Positions 51,751 through 63,800 of a stretch of DNA of 64,000 nt are shown one piece after another. Within the stretch, counting starts at the first letter, position 1. Every line of letters begins with the position of its first letter. A program made the translations under genes and the position numbers. Origin of the DNA: Bolinopsis microptera. Its lineage: Eukaryota > Ctenophora > Tentaculata > Lobata > Bolinopsidae. The DNA lies in assembly GCF_026151205.1 (NCBI RefSeq), contig NC_087084.1, positions 12,551,453 through 12,615,452 on the forward strand, read 5' to 3'. Under the pieces are notes generated by a model. The model searched no databases. It saw only the letters and a program-made list of their open reading frames with translations, and was not told where the DNA came from.

Positions 51751-51994
51751 TTGTAGCGCGATGCACTACTGGGTCGCGCGCGCATCTAATAATGCTTCTC
51801 CCACCCATCTCGTACTCGTAGATCAGCGAGATGCACTTGTCATACGTTGTATGACCCGCCGCGTACGAAGTGCGCGGCTCCCCCTGTATCGTCGAAGACG
51901 ATACTATAGTGAAGCGACAGTGGGGGTCACCACGTGATACAGAGATGCACCACTGGGCCTCGCCGAGCTAGGAAGGATTGACATCGTGAATCAA
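51751..51994 (+). mobile_element. SINE-like retroposon, second copy, with 9 bp target duplication
   Basis: Flanked by GGCCCTGGG (51742-51750 and 51995-52003); arm L has one copy. It ends GGATTGACATCGTGAATCAA, like the insert at 5939-6077. It contains a nested MITE. Confidence 0.75.
51837..51941. mobile_element. 105 bp MITE nested in the SINE-like element
   Basis: TTGTCATACGTTGTATGACC to CACGTGATACA, flanked by GAGATGCAC on both sides (9 bp, or 8 if the last element base is counted in). Short relative of 21685-21950. Confidence 0.75.
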
Positions 51995-52974
51995 GGCCCT
52001 GGGGTTTATTAAATGTTAAAGTAGCTTCAGTCTGTGTATCTTTTGTAGGTTTACGTTTATGACCTAGGCCTACCAAAACGCGCGCCGGGTTGGACTCGTT
52101 GACGGTCTTGGAATAAATATTTTACGAGTATTTGTAGGTTTATGACCTACCAGGACGCGCGCCCAGTTGGACTCAATTATTTTACGAGTATCACCCGATA
52201 AACGAGTATCACTTGTTAATGTACTTTGGATTAACGGCTGATTTGACGGATGTTACTCGTCTAAATTTCTTCGAAGTAGCGCGCGCCGGGCCATTCCATT
52301 AACAATGGTCAAACGGCTGATACTCGTAAAACATATCAATAATATTCAAGACCGTCGACGAGTCCAATTCAGCGCGCGTTTTGGTACTAAGCTATAAATC
52401 TTCAAATCTTGGACCAAGGACGCTGATTCCTTATTTGTTATTTGGCTCTCAATCCCTGTGCGCGGCGCTCTTTCCAAGCTTCCTGAACAGGAAGCTTCTC
52501 TCTCCATACGTACGAAAATCGAGCAATAGACTAGCAAGCTAGGTACGTAAGCTGTTGCTCTAAGTCTAACCGGAGCCCTCTCGCTTGCAGTAGCGCGCGC
52601 GACTGCCAACTTGTGAAACAAGCGCGAAGCGCGTCACGCAGTACGCGTATACACATGGCTATGTGAACGTAAGTTGCGATACCAGATACTAATCTTTGTT
52701 AAAAAGCCACAATCACAAGAGGCAATTTATTTCGCTCCACGCTGTGGCCTAGTGGCGCCACGCCTGTATAAATACAAGTGCACGGCAAACAGTGCTTGCT
52801 TCTCTCACTGCTCACGTATGTACAGCGCTACAGTACATTGTACATGTATCAAATATTCAAATATTTTAAGTTCTCACCATACACCATGAAAGCTTTTTCA
52901 CTTTTGCGCGTTTCACGTGTCATGTGTCAGGCCAAATAACGTCCCGTGATTTATGATTTTATTATTTTGCTTTA

Positions 52975-55900
52975 TGTAGATATTATTAAACATTTGTTAT
53001 AAAAAACCAAATGTTTGCTCAGTTGGGTAATGTAGTAAAGCACAGGATAAGTGTGACGTCATTTTATTGGTGTGACTTCCATTGGCCCTACAGCTGAGAT
53101 GATGGTGGACTCAGGGGACGAGATTCAGATAGGAGGCAGGAGTTCAGGAGTTTATTAGGGATGTATGACGCTTGCAAAGACGCTCTTAAGACCATATCGG
53201 ACGGGTGACAGCTAAGGACTAGCACGGCACCCTTGCCGCCACCAGTCGCCAAATACTCACTCGTTAGTTTGGATTCATTTTCTAGATTTGTACAATTTTG
53301 TGCCGTTCATTTTCTGTATTATTAATTATATGGTGGACATTGTGTATATTAATCTGCTTACGAAGCTGTCCATAATATTTATGTGAGTGACTTGCCAGTT
53401 CCTGTGACTTTCCCATAATAATGTGTTATTAGTCCATATGGGGTGTTGTTCATATACAGTACTTTATATTATTGTATCTAATTTTACTCGCTGATTGAAG
53501 TGGTTAACAATTTGTTTTGGTTTTTGAGTGATATCGCTCACACACCGTAATTTTGTAGTCACCCAAATCCTCACGCACCCATCCATCACTCACTCAAAAA
53601 ATGATTCGCCGCCTTTGCTGGAGAACATTGCAAAAGCACGCTGCAAGCGTGTATCTAGCCTTTTAGTGTTTTGATCGTGTTTTGTTTTCCTCATAAATTG
53701 TATAATTTGCATGGTTTTTCACATTTATCGTTTTTATATAAATCAAAAGCACGACGTATAATGTAATACGCTTTAAGTGACCGTTTTGGTTTGTGTTTTG
53801 TTTTGTAATATGTAGTGTTTTTCCTGTAAATCTAATGTTTTTTATTAACTGTTAATTCAGTCTGTCAGTGTATGTACGCTGACTCTTTATACCCCCATTT
53901 TACAGATCGCTACTAGTCCTATATGACGCTAGTTAGAATGATAAATCCTGATCCGCCCAATCATTGAGCCAGAACCAACAAAGGTAAACTGTTCGTTTGT
54001 TGTCAAGTGTTGGTTGACCTTGACAAACTGGACATGTAAATGCTAACAAGGAGAACAATGGTTGAGTTAAAAAGAGTTGACAAATGTACCAAACGTTACT
54101 CCAGGTCTTTGACATGCATTCCTTGACGTGACAATAACCATAACAATTAACTATAAGATTTGCTGATTTGTCTCGTAATTTTGGATAACTGTGCATGATT
54201 TTCATCATACCACTAAAAAGCAACTAGGACTCTCTTCAAGTAGGAGTTATGTATTTGTACTAAAACAGACAACAACAGACCTCCACAAACATATGTATTT
54301 TAACTAAAACAGACAAACAACAGGACTCCACAAACTATACAAATGATTCCCAAATCTCACGGTTCACTACCCTCAGGTCCGGGGCGCGACCCCCTCCCAA
54401 CTTACCTAACCGCCCCACTCCCAACACGGGCGGCGGCAAACGTGAGTATCCTCTTCCAAATATACTGCTCAGAAACGCTGCTCTCCTAATTACGTACCGA
54501 ATTATTTACTGTTCAAATGAATTGAGTTGCGCGAGTAGTAAGTAGGGTAAGAGCGGCAGTTCTTCTTCAAGATAACCGGCTAACTTTTCGTTTGCTTTGT
54601 ATCACATGCTGCCTGTGTGCATCTTGTTGTTTTTTGAACTTACTTATAAAAACAGGTAAAATATCATCATAACAAAAGCAATAGACGTTTTCAAAGTGCA
54701 TATGGAGACTAAAAGTGTTATAAAATGCCCACTTACTGATTTTATGCACATATTTTCATATCAATGAAATTTAATCTCAGCAAGGTATGAGCCTAACTAA
54801 ATAATAATCTCTCCTGCCATATCAAGGGCTTGTTTATGTTCTTCCTACTTTATACGACCTCTCACTTATAATAAACGTTACAGCTATATACAGTTGTCTT
54901 TAATCTATATTGTTAATGCTAAAAGTGTCTGAACAGTTTTGTCCCTCTCGTGGCCGTAGCAATCCTATTCCGCCGACCCAAAACCTCAAAACTTCCCTGG
55001 GATCTGACTGGTCAAAGCCCTCGTTACCGTTTAACCGGTCTTGGTGTTAATTTTGGTGTCAATGGTAAGCCCCAAAGTTTGGCTTTGCTGAGGGGAACCC
55101 AACGTTTGGATTGATGTGTAAGAATACTTAATAGGAAATTTCTACTATACTATAATGTAGTGCTGTTATTAGAAGTTAGGACTATATTCTGCTGCCAAGG
55201 TATGTTGTATGGTTTCATCCAAACTTGTGGTGTTATTAGTCTTGTTACGTGGAGTATTTAGTCATGATCCACTGATTCTTGTGATGGTAGAGCTGTAAAA
55301 AATGGGGCTGAGCTAATGTATATTTGGAATATTTGGCCAGGGGTCCTCTAGCATGGCTAATTTAAGATAAGGAAATATTTCCCTAGTAGCTTTAACTATT
55401 TGAATGGTGGACCCTTGAGACTCGTGGAGCTTGATTTATGAGGAATTGTGACAAAATGCATGACAAAACCATGACAATATTAATCTACGCGTTTTGTCTC
55501 ACTTATCTTGTTTCAAACATAAAAATTTCTTACTTTCTTACATTTTCTAATCCTCAGAATGGATCTCATTGACTCCTGCTTGATTTTATCTGTAGAATCA
55601 CTTTATCTGTGATGTTTCTCGAGAATAACACCCATATCGTCAGATGAAGATTGAACACTTTTTTAGAAAGAATAAGGTTGTCATGTGCGATGAACACAAC
55701 TCCTGAGCTCTGACTCACAATCCTTATTTCAGGCGTCCAGCACCAGCCCACTGGCGGAAGCAGGCGCCACTCCACCCTCCGACCCGCTCGAACCTAACTA
55801 GTCGGCCCCTACATACATTCAGGAAGATATTACTCTTAAATTTGGAGGACTGTGGCGGTATCGTAGGCCGTGTTAGTCACGTTGATACGGGATTCAGGTT

Positions 55901-56419
55901 TTGGGACTCATTGGTGATAGCATTATTTGATGAATTGTATCAGCACTGTGACACGTTATTAGCAATTACTCCGACAATATAATTGTAGAATTATAAAATT
56001 AAGCTGACAATTAAAATATTTGCTAGGATGTTTGTCTTTGATTTTAAAATGCTTCAAAATGAGCTTTTTATTTTTATATGTTTGCCTGTTATGACCGATT
56101 TTTAGCTCGAAAGTTTTATCGGCGGTAGTATTTCAGTTCCTGCTCAACTTTCCATAAATTGCGCCCCCTCGTCTTTGAAAGGAAGGAATGTGATATTAAT
56201 ATGTGCAAAGTCATTTTCTTGGGATTCAAACTTTGTGATTCAAGTTTATCTCTAAAGTTGGAAATCCGAATAATAGTTAATACCCTAACTATCTCGTAAA
56301 ATTTATACATAATTTTTGTCAGAAATCGGCGATCATAGCTTAATGTTCGCAGTGTTTTTGATATATTTCGAAACTTCAAAAACTATGATTATGATATTTT
56401 ATTTCGGTTAGATTAATGA
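52975..56419. other. Non-coding stretch
   Basis: No gene I can support. If TRIP12 is contiguous this is intronic. Short open frames at 53933-54223 and 55566-55775 (-) have no recognisable domain. A GC-rich patch lies at 54370-54440. Confidence 0.4.
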
Positions 56420-57197
56420 TACAGGTGAGGACCAAAAGTCAGTACCCTCCATACTTGGCCTTTATAGCTCGCGTGTTTTATATTTGGAGAGCTGTTGCTT
56501 TGCAGATGGCATACTGTACTTACTATGGTTCGAGGATTCCGTCCGTCGAAAATTTTTGAAATTGCGAATATTTTAGACCACGCCATTCAATATAAAACAC
56601 TATATTGTTTCTCCTGACTGCTTGAACGCTAAATTTTTTCCGAGACGTAGATTATCAAATGTTGCATATGATCTGAAAACATGAGGCAAAACGGCTTTTA
56701 AATGACGAACCGGTATCAAGCGCATTTCTTGTATCCTCCGTGAACAAAATTGACTGGGTGAGTTTGTGACACCGTGACACGACACATTAATTGGGCACAG
56801 TAACAATTCCCATAAATGTTAACAGGGTCAGCTTATCACCGTGATAGGTAAACCATTACCTGATCAACGTAATGAAATAAACTCGTTTATGCCTTCATAT
56901 CTCGGTCATCTGAGATGCTAAAGTTCTAATTCTCTTCAGACAAACGTAATTTCGAATGGGCCCTAAACAATTCAATAACACTTAGATTGATTCCGACTAT
57001 CCCAAACTATCAAATAATTGTGGAAAATGCACCTCCATTTGAAAAAAATGAACGCGAATATTTTGTCGAGTTGACAATATCCTTCGAACAGTGGTGGTGC
57101 TAAGTCATACCAGAAGGTAAGTATTTAAAATTGGGCTCTCAGTGACTGAGCTATAAAGGCCAACGTCATGGGTACTGCTTTTGGGCCCCACCCTGTA
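56420..57197. mobile_element. Mariner/Tc1-type non-autonomous element
   Basis: The ends are imperfect inverted repeats of about 50 bp, TACAGGTGAGGACCAAAAG... and, from the right, TACAGGGTGGGGCCCAAAAG..., both running into GGCCTTTATAGCTC. TA at each side. No clear transposase; a short minus-strand frame near 56600-56806 is unrecognised. Confidence 0.8.
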
Positions 57198-60182
57198 GAT
57201 TATAAGTTTAATGTAAATACAAAATTCAATTATCAATCATTTGCATGTTGACAAGAAATAATATGTACATTTTTGCCACAAAAATTATTTATTTTAATAT
57301 TTTGGGTGGAAATTAGGTGTTACATTTCATATTTTACCCATACTCTAGCTCGCACTACTTGGAATTCCGCAGGTTTGCATTTTCACTTCATCAGCAATGT
57401 CTATCGGCGCCTCCCCCTTTCATTGTGTAGTTGTGAGTCCTGTCACTGATACGTTGAATTTAAAGTTAAATAATTGTAATACTAGTAACGAAGTTTGTTT
57501 GCTATGTGTAATATGATTTGAATTTAATTGTGCAGCATAATGCATTTCGTCAATTGTCCCAAAACACACGGAACCTATATTCACTGTTATTTTGGCCACA
57601 CCGGCCTATCTACTGTTTGTTAAATATGAGGAATATTAAGATGAATAGGAAACAAAATTATTATTTAATGTTTGACTATATATGGTTGATACTACTGCTA
57701 ATTGGAGGTAGGCCTTTTGTAAATAGGTTACGAATGTGCGTTAACAATCAATAAATCAAAAAAACCCAGTTACTTGAAGAATAAGAAAAGGGGACAGGCT
57801 GGTGTAAATGTAGAAAAAACAAAACGCCTAGAATTGGGAGTCTTGCATCAATTACTGTATTTAAGTAATAGTGGATCACGGAGTTGCGGAATATTGGTGA
57901 GGGCTATGCGATAACACATTGGCTGAATAGGCTCATGTACGAGGAGCTTTGTTACGCATTTCATTTTATGGTCATAATTGCTGGAAACTAATCTCAGGAA
58001 CAGGCATCAGTAATTTCATTCTGTGCATGCGTCGACGTCGTCCTCGAGATCAGAGATGCGCATTTGAGCGCATGCATGCAGTGGATGCGTCAGCCGCGCT
58101 GGTAAAATATCTCGATAAAAACTCTCGTGCATAGCTGTTTTTAGACAAAGTCTGCTAGTATGATTGCGCATCCATTCTTTTAGCACGCAGGTGGGCCCCA
58201 ATATTGATGCGTTGCCAAGTTGAGAAGTTCTACTTGTACCTGACTCCTGATGCTGGTGGACAGCAACGGAAAGTCATTGTAAGAAATTTCAGGAAAACTA
58301 ATTAGATGTTGGCACTTTCGCCTGGAAGATAGATGCCAATCTTTTTGGAGAGGGATCAGGCATGTTTGGATTCGAAAAAATTGCGTCCTAAATGATTTAT
58401 CCAATTCAGAGCGATGGCGGGTTCGTGCAATATGTTCTAGAAAAGGTAATTATTTCAACCCTATTAAGTTAACTTGCATGTTGAAAATGCGACACCTCCA
58501 ATACTTAATGGAACCAGTCACCATTGATCCAAATAGCTCTAAAATTTACTGCCATTTTGTCCAATAATTCTCAATATATATGGCTTTCATAATATTATCC
58601 CTACGACCATACGTAATATCGTTCTTAAGTTGTATGCAGGTCGCCATGGTACTACCAAATTCATCATTTCAAAGTGTTACATTTTATAAGGTTACCTACG
58701 AATTGCAGGAGTTTTATACAATTACGTTTTTTTTTTTTTACATGGTACCGCACCATGCTGGCCCAAGTGACCCTCCAGTAATTACCATTACATGACTGTT
58801 GTCATGGTAAACGGTTAAATGTTTAAAGTAGGTTAAATGTTTGCGTGGTGATGTCGTTTTGTAAGTTTCCGGAGAGTATTATCAATCAAGTCGACTTTTA
58901 TCGATTGTTTTCTCCCTGATAGCTTAGACATGATTTTTGGAGGAAACAACAATTTCGAAAAATAATCTTGAATGAAATCTAAATTGCATGGACTTGCGGG
59001 ACAATATGCATTACCCCGAAGTAAGTTACTATATGGTCTTTATGTGAAAAAAAAGGCGGACCATTGGCCTCATCACTCTTTAATCTCAGCGAATGATAGG
59101 AAACTTAATTGAGGGTTGAGATGAAGGACCGGGCTAACTGTTAAAGTTCAAGAAACTTTAGGATACCCTTCAGTGCATTCTGTATTAGCGATTCAGTAGA
59201 CTATTATTATTAACTATTATTTCCTCTTAGGTAATAAACAGAAAGGTCCCATTTACATTTTCAAAGTCAATCACAGCAATACACTATCCTATCTTCGATA
59301 TTCTATTTCAGCTACAATTGCCGATTCAATCCAGAGGTTAAAACTGTTTAGATAGATCATTATTATTTGAACGGAAGACCACAAGAACAGAGAAACTACA
59401 AGTATCCCTTATATCATTAGCTACTATATAGACGTTTAGCTGATCCGACCGTCTTTTTTTTAAACGTTTTTTTTGAAAACGTCTTTGTTTTTGATATTTA
59501 TATCCAGTGTGATGGTGGCAGGTACTCAAGTGACAAAGTGTTCTATGTAATACTGTAATTAACCGCATCATATTCTACGTTTAGCTCCTAATCTGGCTAT
59601 TATTAATGAGGATTCTAAAACTGACTTAACAGGCTCTATTAGCTATTTAGTGTATAAATTGATGAAAGCTAAGTAGGTCTACCCTCTGCCTGACAACGTT
59701 TCTTACTACCTGAATTTACCACAACAATTATATTCAAGACCACAAAACTTGAAAGCCTGGCATAATGCGAAAAAACTACCAATCGAATGGCGATTCAGTC
59801 CGCGGTTGCTACAGCAATCAGAACGCACTGTGACTCTCCCCAAACCGAGATAAGGACCTAAAGAAATCCTTGGTTGCATAGAAACAATAGGATATACTAT
59901 AACTGATCTGTCTGTAAGCTCTAGTAAATTAAAGAGACAATAGGACAGCGTCTTCCACAGTGCAATTTGAACAATAAAAAACTGTTAAACATATTCACGT
60001 CGGTGACACACAAGTCCATACAAAACTGGTTTCCATGACATTGAGTGTAGAACTGTAACTATAATGTTGTCCTAATACATATTATATTGAGGGAGAGTGC
60101 TTCCACATGTATCTTACTATTGAGGGTTCATGATAATAAAAGTGTAAAGTTGGTTACCGCCTCTTTTTCTCTCTCTCTCTCT

Positions 60183-60231
<49 letters not shown>

Positions 60232-61660
60232 CACTTCTCTCTTCCTCTCTCTCTCTCTTACAGGGGTAATTATATCCAGGACATGGACATGGATCTCAAT
60301 TTCGAAAGACACTATGGAGTCATATTAATGAAAGAGTCCAGTAGTGCACTGTAGCCGGTAGGGTTAGACTTGTTATAAATCTATTGTTGTTAGAGGGTTG
60401 GTTATAAAATGTTCTACCGCTACAAGTTTAGCAGGCTATGAGCATGTTTATGCAGTATTATTAATGTCGATGAATGCTGAGTGATCAAGTGCATGATTCA
60501 TGAGGTCATGGAAAGCTTTGCCAATAGATAAAAGATAAACTTCAAACGATTCGTCTCAGTTTCTCCTGGTTGGCCATCCCTAAACAGTGCAGTGTTGAAG
60601 AGGAAGGACGGTTTGTGGTTTTTTTAATACATGTGTTAATTATTATTAACTCCAGGTACCTGCATGATTGTGGGATTCTATAATAAACATTTTGAATTGG
60701 AGTGAAATATATCTTTCAAAAAAAACTGTTGTTAAAGTTTCAGCTACAGTAGCATACTCATTGTGATGAATCGGCAAATGAGTAGTGTATACCTACCTGA
60801 TCGACTATTAAAAGTCCACTTTTTCCGGTCTATAACGGTTACAGCAGTGTTGTATAAGGAAAAAAAACAGCCGACTACTTGCTGTCCGTTCTAAATTTAT
60901 CATTTAATTTAATAGCCAGCTTAGATATTTATAACAGACCATAACTACGCAGATCTGCTGAATTTCATAGTCTCTTTAGCAGTCGGTAGCCGTCATATTC
61001 TGGATCATAGCCAACTATGAGAACATGGATGGATGCCACTCCAAATATTAACAAAGTCTAAGCATGTCTTAATGTTAAATTCATAGCTTATGGACCGGTA
61101 TTTCTAATATTACTTGATGTATCATGTATAGATATCCTTTACTTAATATCTCATGTACCAGTGTACACCACTATAACAACATGTAACAAAATACCACTCC
61201 AACTTCACACACGAGAGAAACTCAACATTTCTCAGTAGATCTCAGCACAGTAGATCTCAGCACAGTGCAACTGAAGAGGATCATCCTGAATGTGAACAAT
61301 TCTCCGTCTACACGACAACATTTAATTGTACTATCGGGAAAAACAATCGGAACTTAAGCTTTCAACAACAGAATGTGATATATGCACCAGTAATAGTTTG
61401 CTTGTCCGAGATTGGTGGGAGTGGAGTTTCGTGGGCGTAATCTCATGTTTAAATTTGGACTTGAAGGCTTTCACTTTTAGAGTTGGACAGGTTCCATAAG
61501 TTTACAACGACCATGCCAGATCATGCCAAACACTGTTGCAGTTGTTTGTCATGATACAACATTCCATATTCTGATTTCTATCACACAACTATGATTCAAA
61601 TTACCTTGTTTCTAGTTTACTATTTCATTAAGAGCTGATCTATATCACAGAGTCCCCAAC
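57198..61660. other. Non-coding stretch with a CT microsatellite
   Basis: No gene seen. CT/TCTC microsatellite at about 60164-60257. The short frame at 57518-57754 has no domain I recognise. The 3' part presumably holds the promoter of the GPCR gene. Confidence 0.4.
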
Positions 61661-63217
61661 ATGGAACCAGCTAGTCTGTTCACAAAATTGGATTCTATAT
61701 ACGCAGTTATAAACCTTACTACATGTCTTCCAGTCATCCTTCTTAACGGGTTTGTTTTAGTTAAATAATCTTCTTATTTTCCTTACATGGTGGCCGGTAT
61801 CTATAACTTATACGGGTGTACCGTATAAAGTGTGACTTTTTTCAACTTCAATAGTTTTTGACAGAATTAAACTTCACGGTTATTTTTAAATAAATTTTGT
61901 CAGAAATATAGCTGAATTGATAAAAATAATAAAAATAATAAAAAATATGGTTAATAGTTAAGCACCTTCCAAAAAAAGCCACCCAAAAATTAAATATATT
62001 TTAGTCTGAAAAAGTCACACTTTCTATGGTACACCCTGTATAATTAGTTATACGGAGATTCCCATAGATAAATAAAATATATGATGAGAATAAAGCTAAG
62101 AATCGTTGCAGGTTTGTGATAAAGCACTATCTGAGCCAGTACCGTAAGTTCGTGCCCAGTATGTATCTACTGGTAGCTCTGTTTGACGGTGTTATGGCAC
62201 TCTTCGTTATCGTCCAGTCAGTCATATTTCTACACGAGTACGGTATAAGGAAGAAGAAGTGAGAAAGAAAGTGAGATAAGGCCGATGTTAAAGAACATGA
62301 CACGAGGAGGGAAACTTGGACCCCGACCTCTGGACATCATCTCCCCGGAAAACGAATAGGTGGAACTCTTGGTAGCGGTCCTCCTCTTGATAGCGGTCCT
62401 CCTCTTGATAGCGGTCCTTCTCGAACTCCAGAGTTGGGGTTCCTGGTGGTCACTACAGCAGGGGTGGTGTCTGTTTTACCGCCTCTCAGTGTTTGTCAAC
62501 CTTCTCCTTTCAGTCGCCAGAACCATCAAGATCAGGTCTCCTTTCTCCCATATCAACATGCGAGCAGCTCTCATCTCAGTGGGAGTATACGCTGGTGTCT
62601 GGTTATCTGTAGCAATCAAAGATTTGGCGAGGGAGCTAGGAGGAGAGAATAACCCGGAGGGTATGGGAAAGTATTATCAGGAAATGAAGCTAGGAGCAAC
62701 TATAGCTGGGATATTATACCGAACATACGACATTGTGAACGCGAGTACGGACAGTCCAACACACTACGGAGCGAGTCTGCTCTTCATCCTCATCCTCATC
62801 CCGTTTATCATCCCGGCACTCATCAGTTTGATTTGCCTTGTCCTTCTCGCACGCTCACTCAGGGAAGAGGCGCCCAACGAGAGCTCCGCAGTGCGACAGA
62901 AACATGTCACCACCACTGTAGTGTGGCTCACTGTGGTATTCGTGGTGTGTACTAGTTCCTCCACCCTTTTCTGGCTATTCTACGAGTACATAGGGAACTT
63001 GGTGTTGGATTCTCACAGTAGGGATAGCGTGGTGTATAAACGGATATACGCGTTTTTCTCTCTCACTCTACCACTTCTCAACGCAGCGATCAGTCCGTTC
63101 ATAATATTTGGGAGAAGTCAGCAGTTGAGATCGCAGATAAGGAGCAAGGTGGAGAGAAGTTTCCAGAGTATTAGGACTTGGAGTACATCGAGATCAGGCC
63201 GAAGCGGTCGTTCGTAA
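61661..63217 (+). CDS. Class A-like G-protein-coupled receptor (at least three exons)
   Basis: Exon 1, 61661-61749: ATG in CCAACATGG context, MEPASLFTKLDSIYAVINLT and TM1 with LLNG. Exon 2 starts at 62112 after TTGCAG: it joins in phase as LLNGFVIKHYLSQYRKFVPS, then TM2 (MYLLVALFDGVMALFVIVQ). Its donor is probably one of two near 62244-62263. Exon 3 begins between about 62432 and 62462 and ends at TAA 63215-63217. It holds TM3 (RLSVFVNLLLSVARTIKI), TM4 (AALISVGVYAGVWLSVAI), TM5, TM6 and TM7 with LNAAISPFIIF. The DRY position reads ART and NPxxY reads NAAISPFIIF, so it is a divergent rhodopsin-like receptor; ligand unknown. An 18 bp repeat (TAGCGGTCCTCCTCTTGA) lies at about 62371-62421, in intron 2 or the start of exon 3. 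Confidence 0.8.
61811..62040. mobile_element. 230 bp mariner-type MITE in GPCR intron 1
   Basis: TACGGGTGTACC...AAAGTGTGACTTTTT and the reverse of AAAAAGTCACACTTTCTATGG...GGTACACCCTGTA; TA at both flanks. Confidence 0.8.
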
Positions 63218-63221
63218 TAAA
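63216..63221 (+). terminator. Polyadenylation signal overlapping the GPCR stop
   Basis: AATAAA shares two bases with the TAA stop codon (63215-63217), so the 3' UTR would be very short. Confidence 0.55.
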
Positions 63222-63651
63222 GATTGACGATACAGTTTAAAATTATAATATCTACGGTTTATTTTATACTGAGATTTCGTAAGGAAATTGAACATCCAGT
63301 CGGACTAGTTTTGTCTTACTTTCATGTCTGAGTATACTATTTGTTCCCCCTTGGCTGAGGATTAAAAGGTGATAGGCAGACGATAAAGGTATTTTGTAGT
63401 TTTTTCCCGGCTGATCTAATTATTATAACTTGTGTTGGATTTCATTTTTCTCTTAACATATATCTAATAATCAATTGAATCTAAAATTTACCTTTATTTG
63501 TTCTTCAAACCCGAAAAAGCTCACAAAGAATGTTATGGAACGAGGCAATCACTTTAAAAATATTTCATGCCGTACCAAGATGCTAGCTTCATCTGACCTT
63601 AGTTATTTGTAATTATTTTAAATGTATTTCATATGAGAAGATTTTACTAAC
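63222..63651. other. Spacer between GPCR end and TRIP12 exon
   Basis: AT-rich; no gene seen. By strand and position it is TRIP12 intron. Confidence 0.5.
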
Positions 63652-63800
63652 CGATATTAGATCTCCCCGGCATAGAAGAGCTCTCCGCTAGAATCTTCTT
63701 CACGGCATGCATAACTCCCTCCCTTTTAAAGTACACAGCGAACACTACCGGTTGTTTCTTCATCAATATCTCCGACAGCTGCAGACCGTAAATCACCAAC
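63652..63800 (-). CDS. TRIP12: TRIP12 Armadillo-region exon
   Basis: Minus-strand exon with acceptor TTTTCAG and donor G|GTTAGT. It encodes [36 protein letters not shown] and LAESSSMPG, matching the Armadillo-repeat region of animal TRIP12, where the human protein reads FSIYFRREGVMHQIK. It is oriented like the HECT exons 39 kb away. The roughly 800 residues expected between them (WWE domain, HECT N-lobe) were not found. So either the gene spans the whole window with its middle exons lost, diverged or unrecognised, or it has been broken by the rearrangements. Confidence 0.82.

Larger units (their letters stand above)
45654..52974 (-). repeat. Inverted segmental duplication, arm R
   Basis: Reverse-complement partner of 5921-6476 plus 20981-23703. 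It starts in the middle of a TRIP12 exon, so it is the derived, truncated copy. Interrupted by LINEs at 45761-47703 and 49819-51722 and by a SINE-like insert at 51751-51994. It holds the empty sites of the 14.5 kb element (about 52440) and of the SINE-like insert at 5939. Confidence 0.9.

Noticed and set aside
62764-62964. Minus-strand frame across the GPCR
   Set aside because: Antisense shadow of transmembrane helices 5 and 6.
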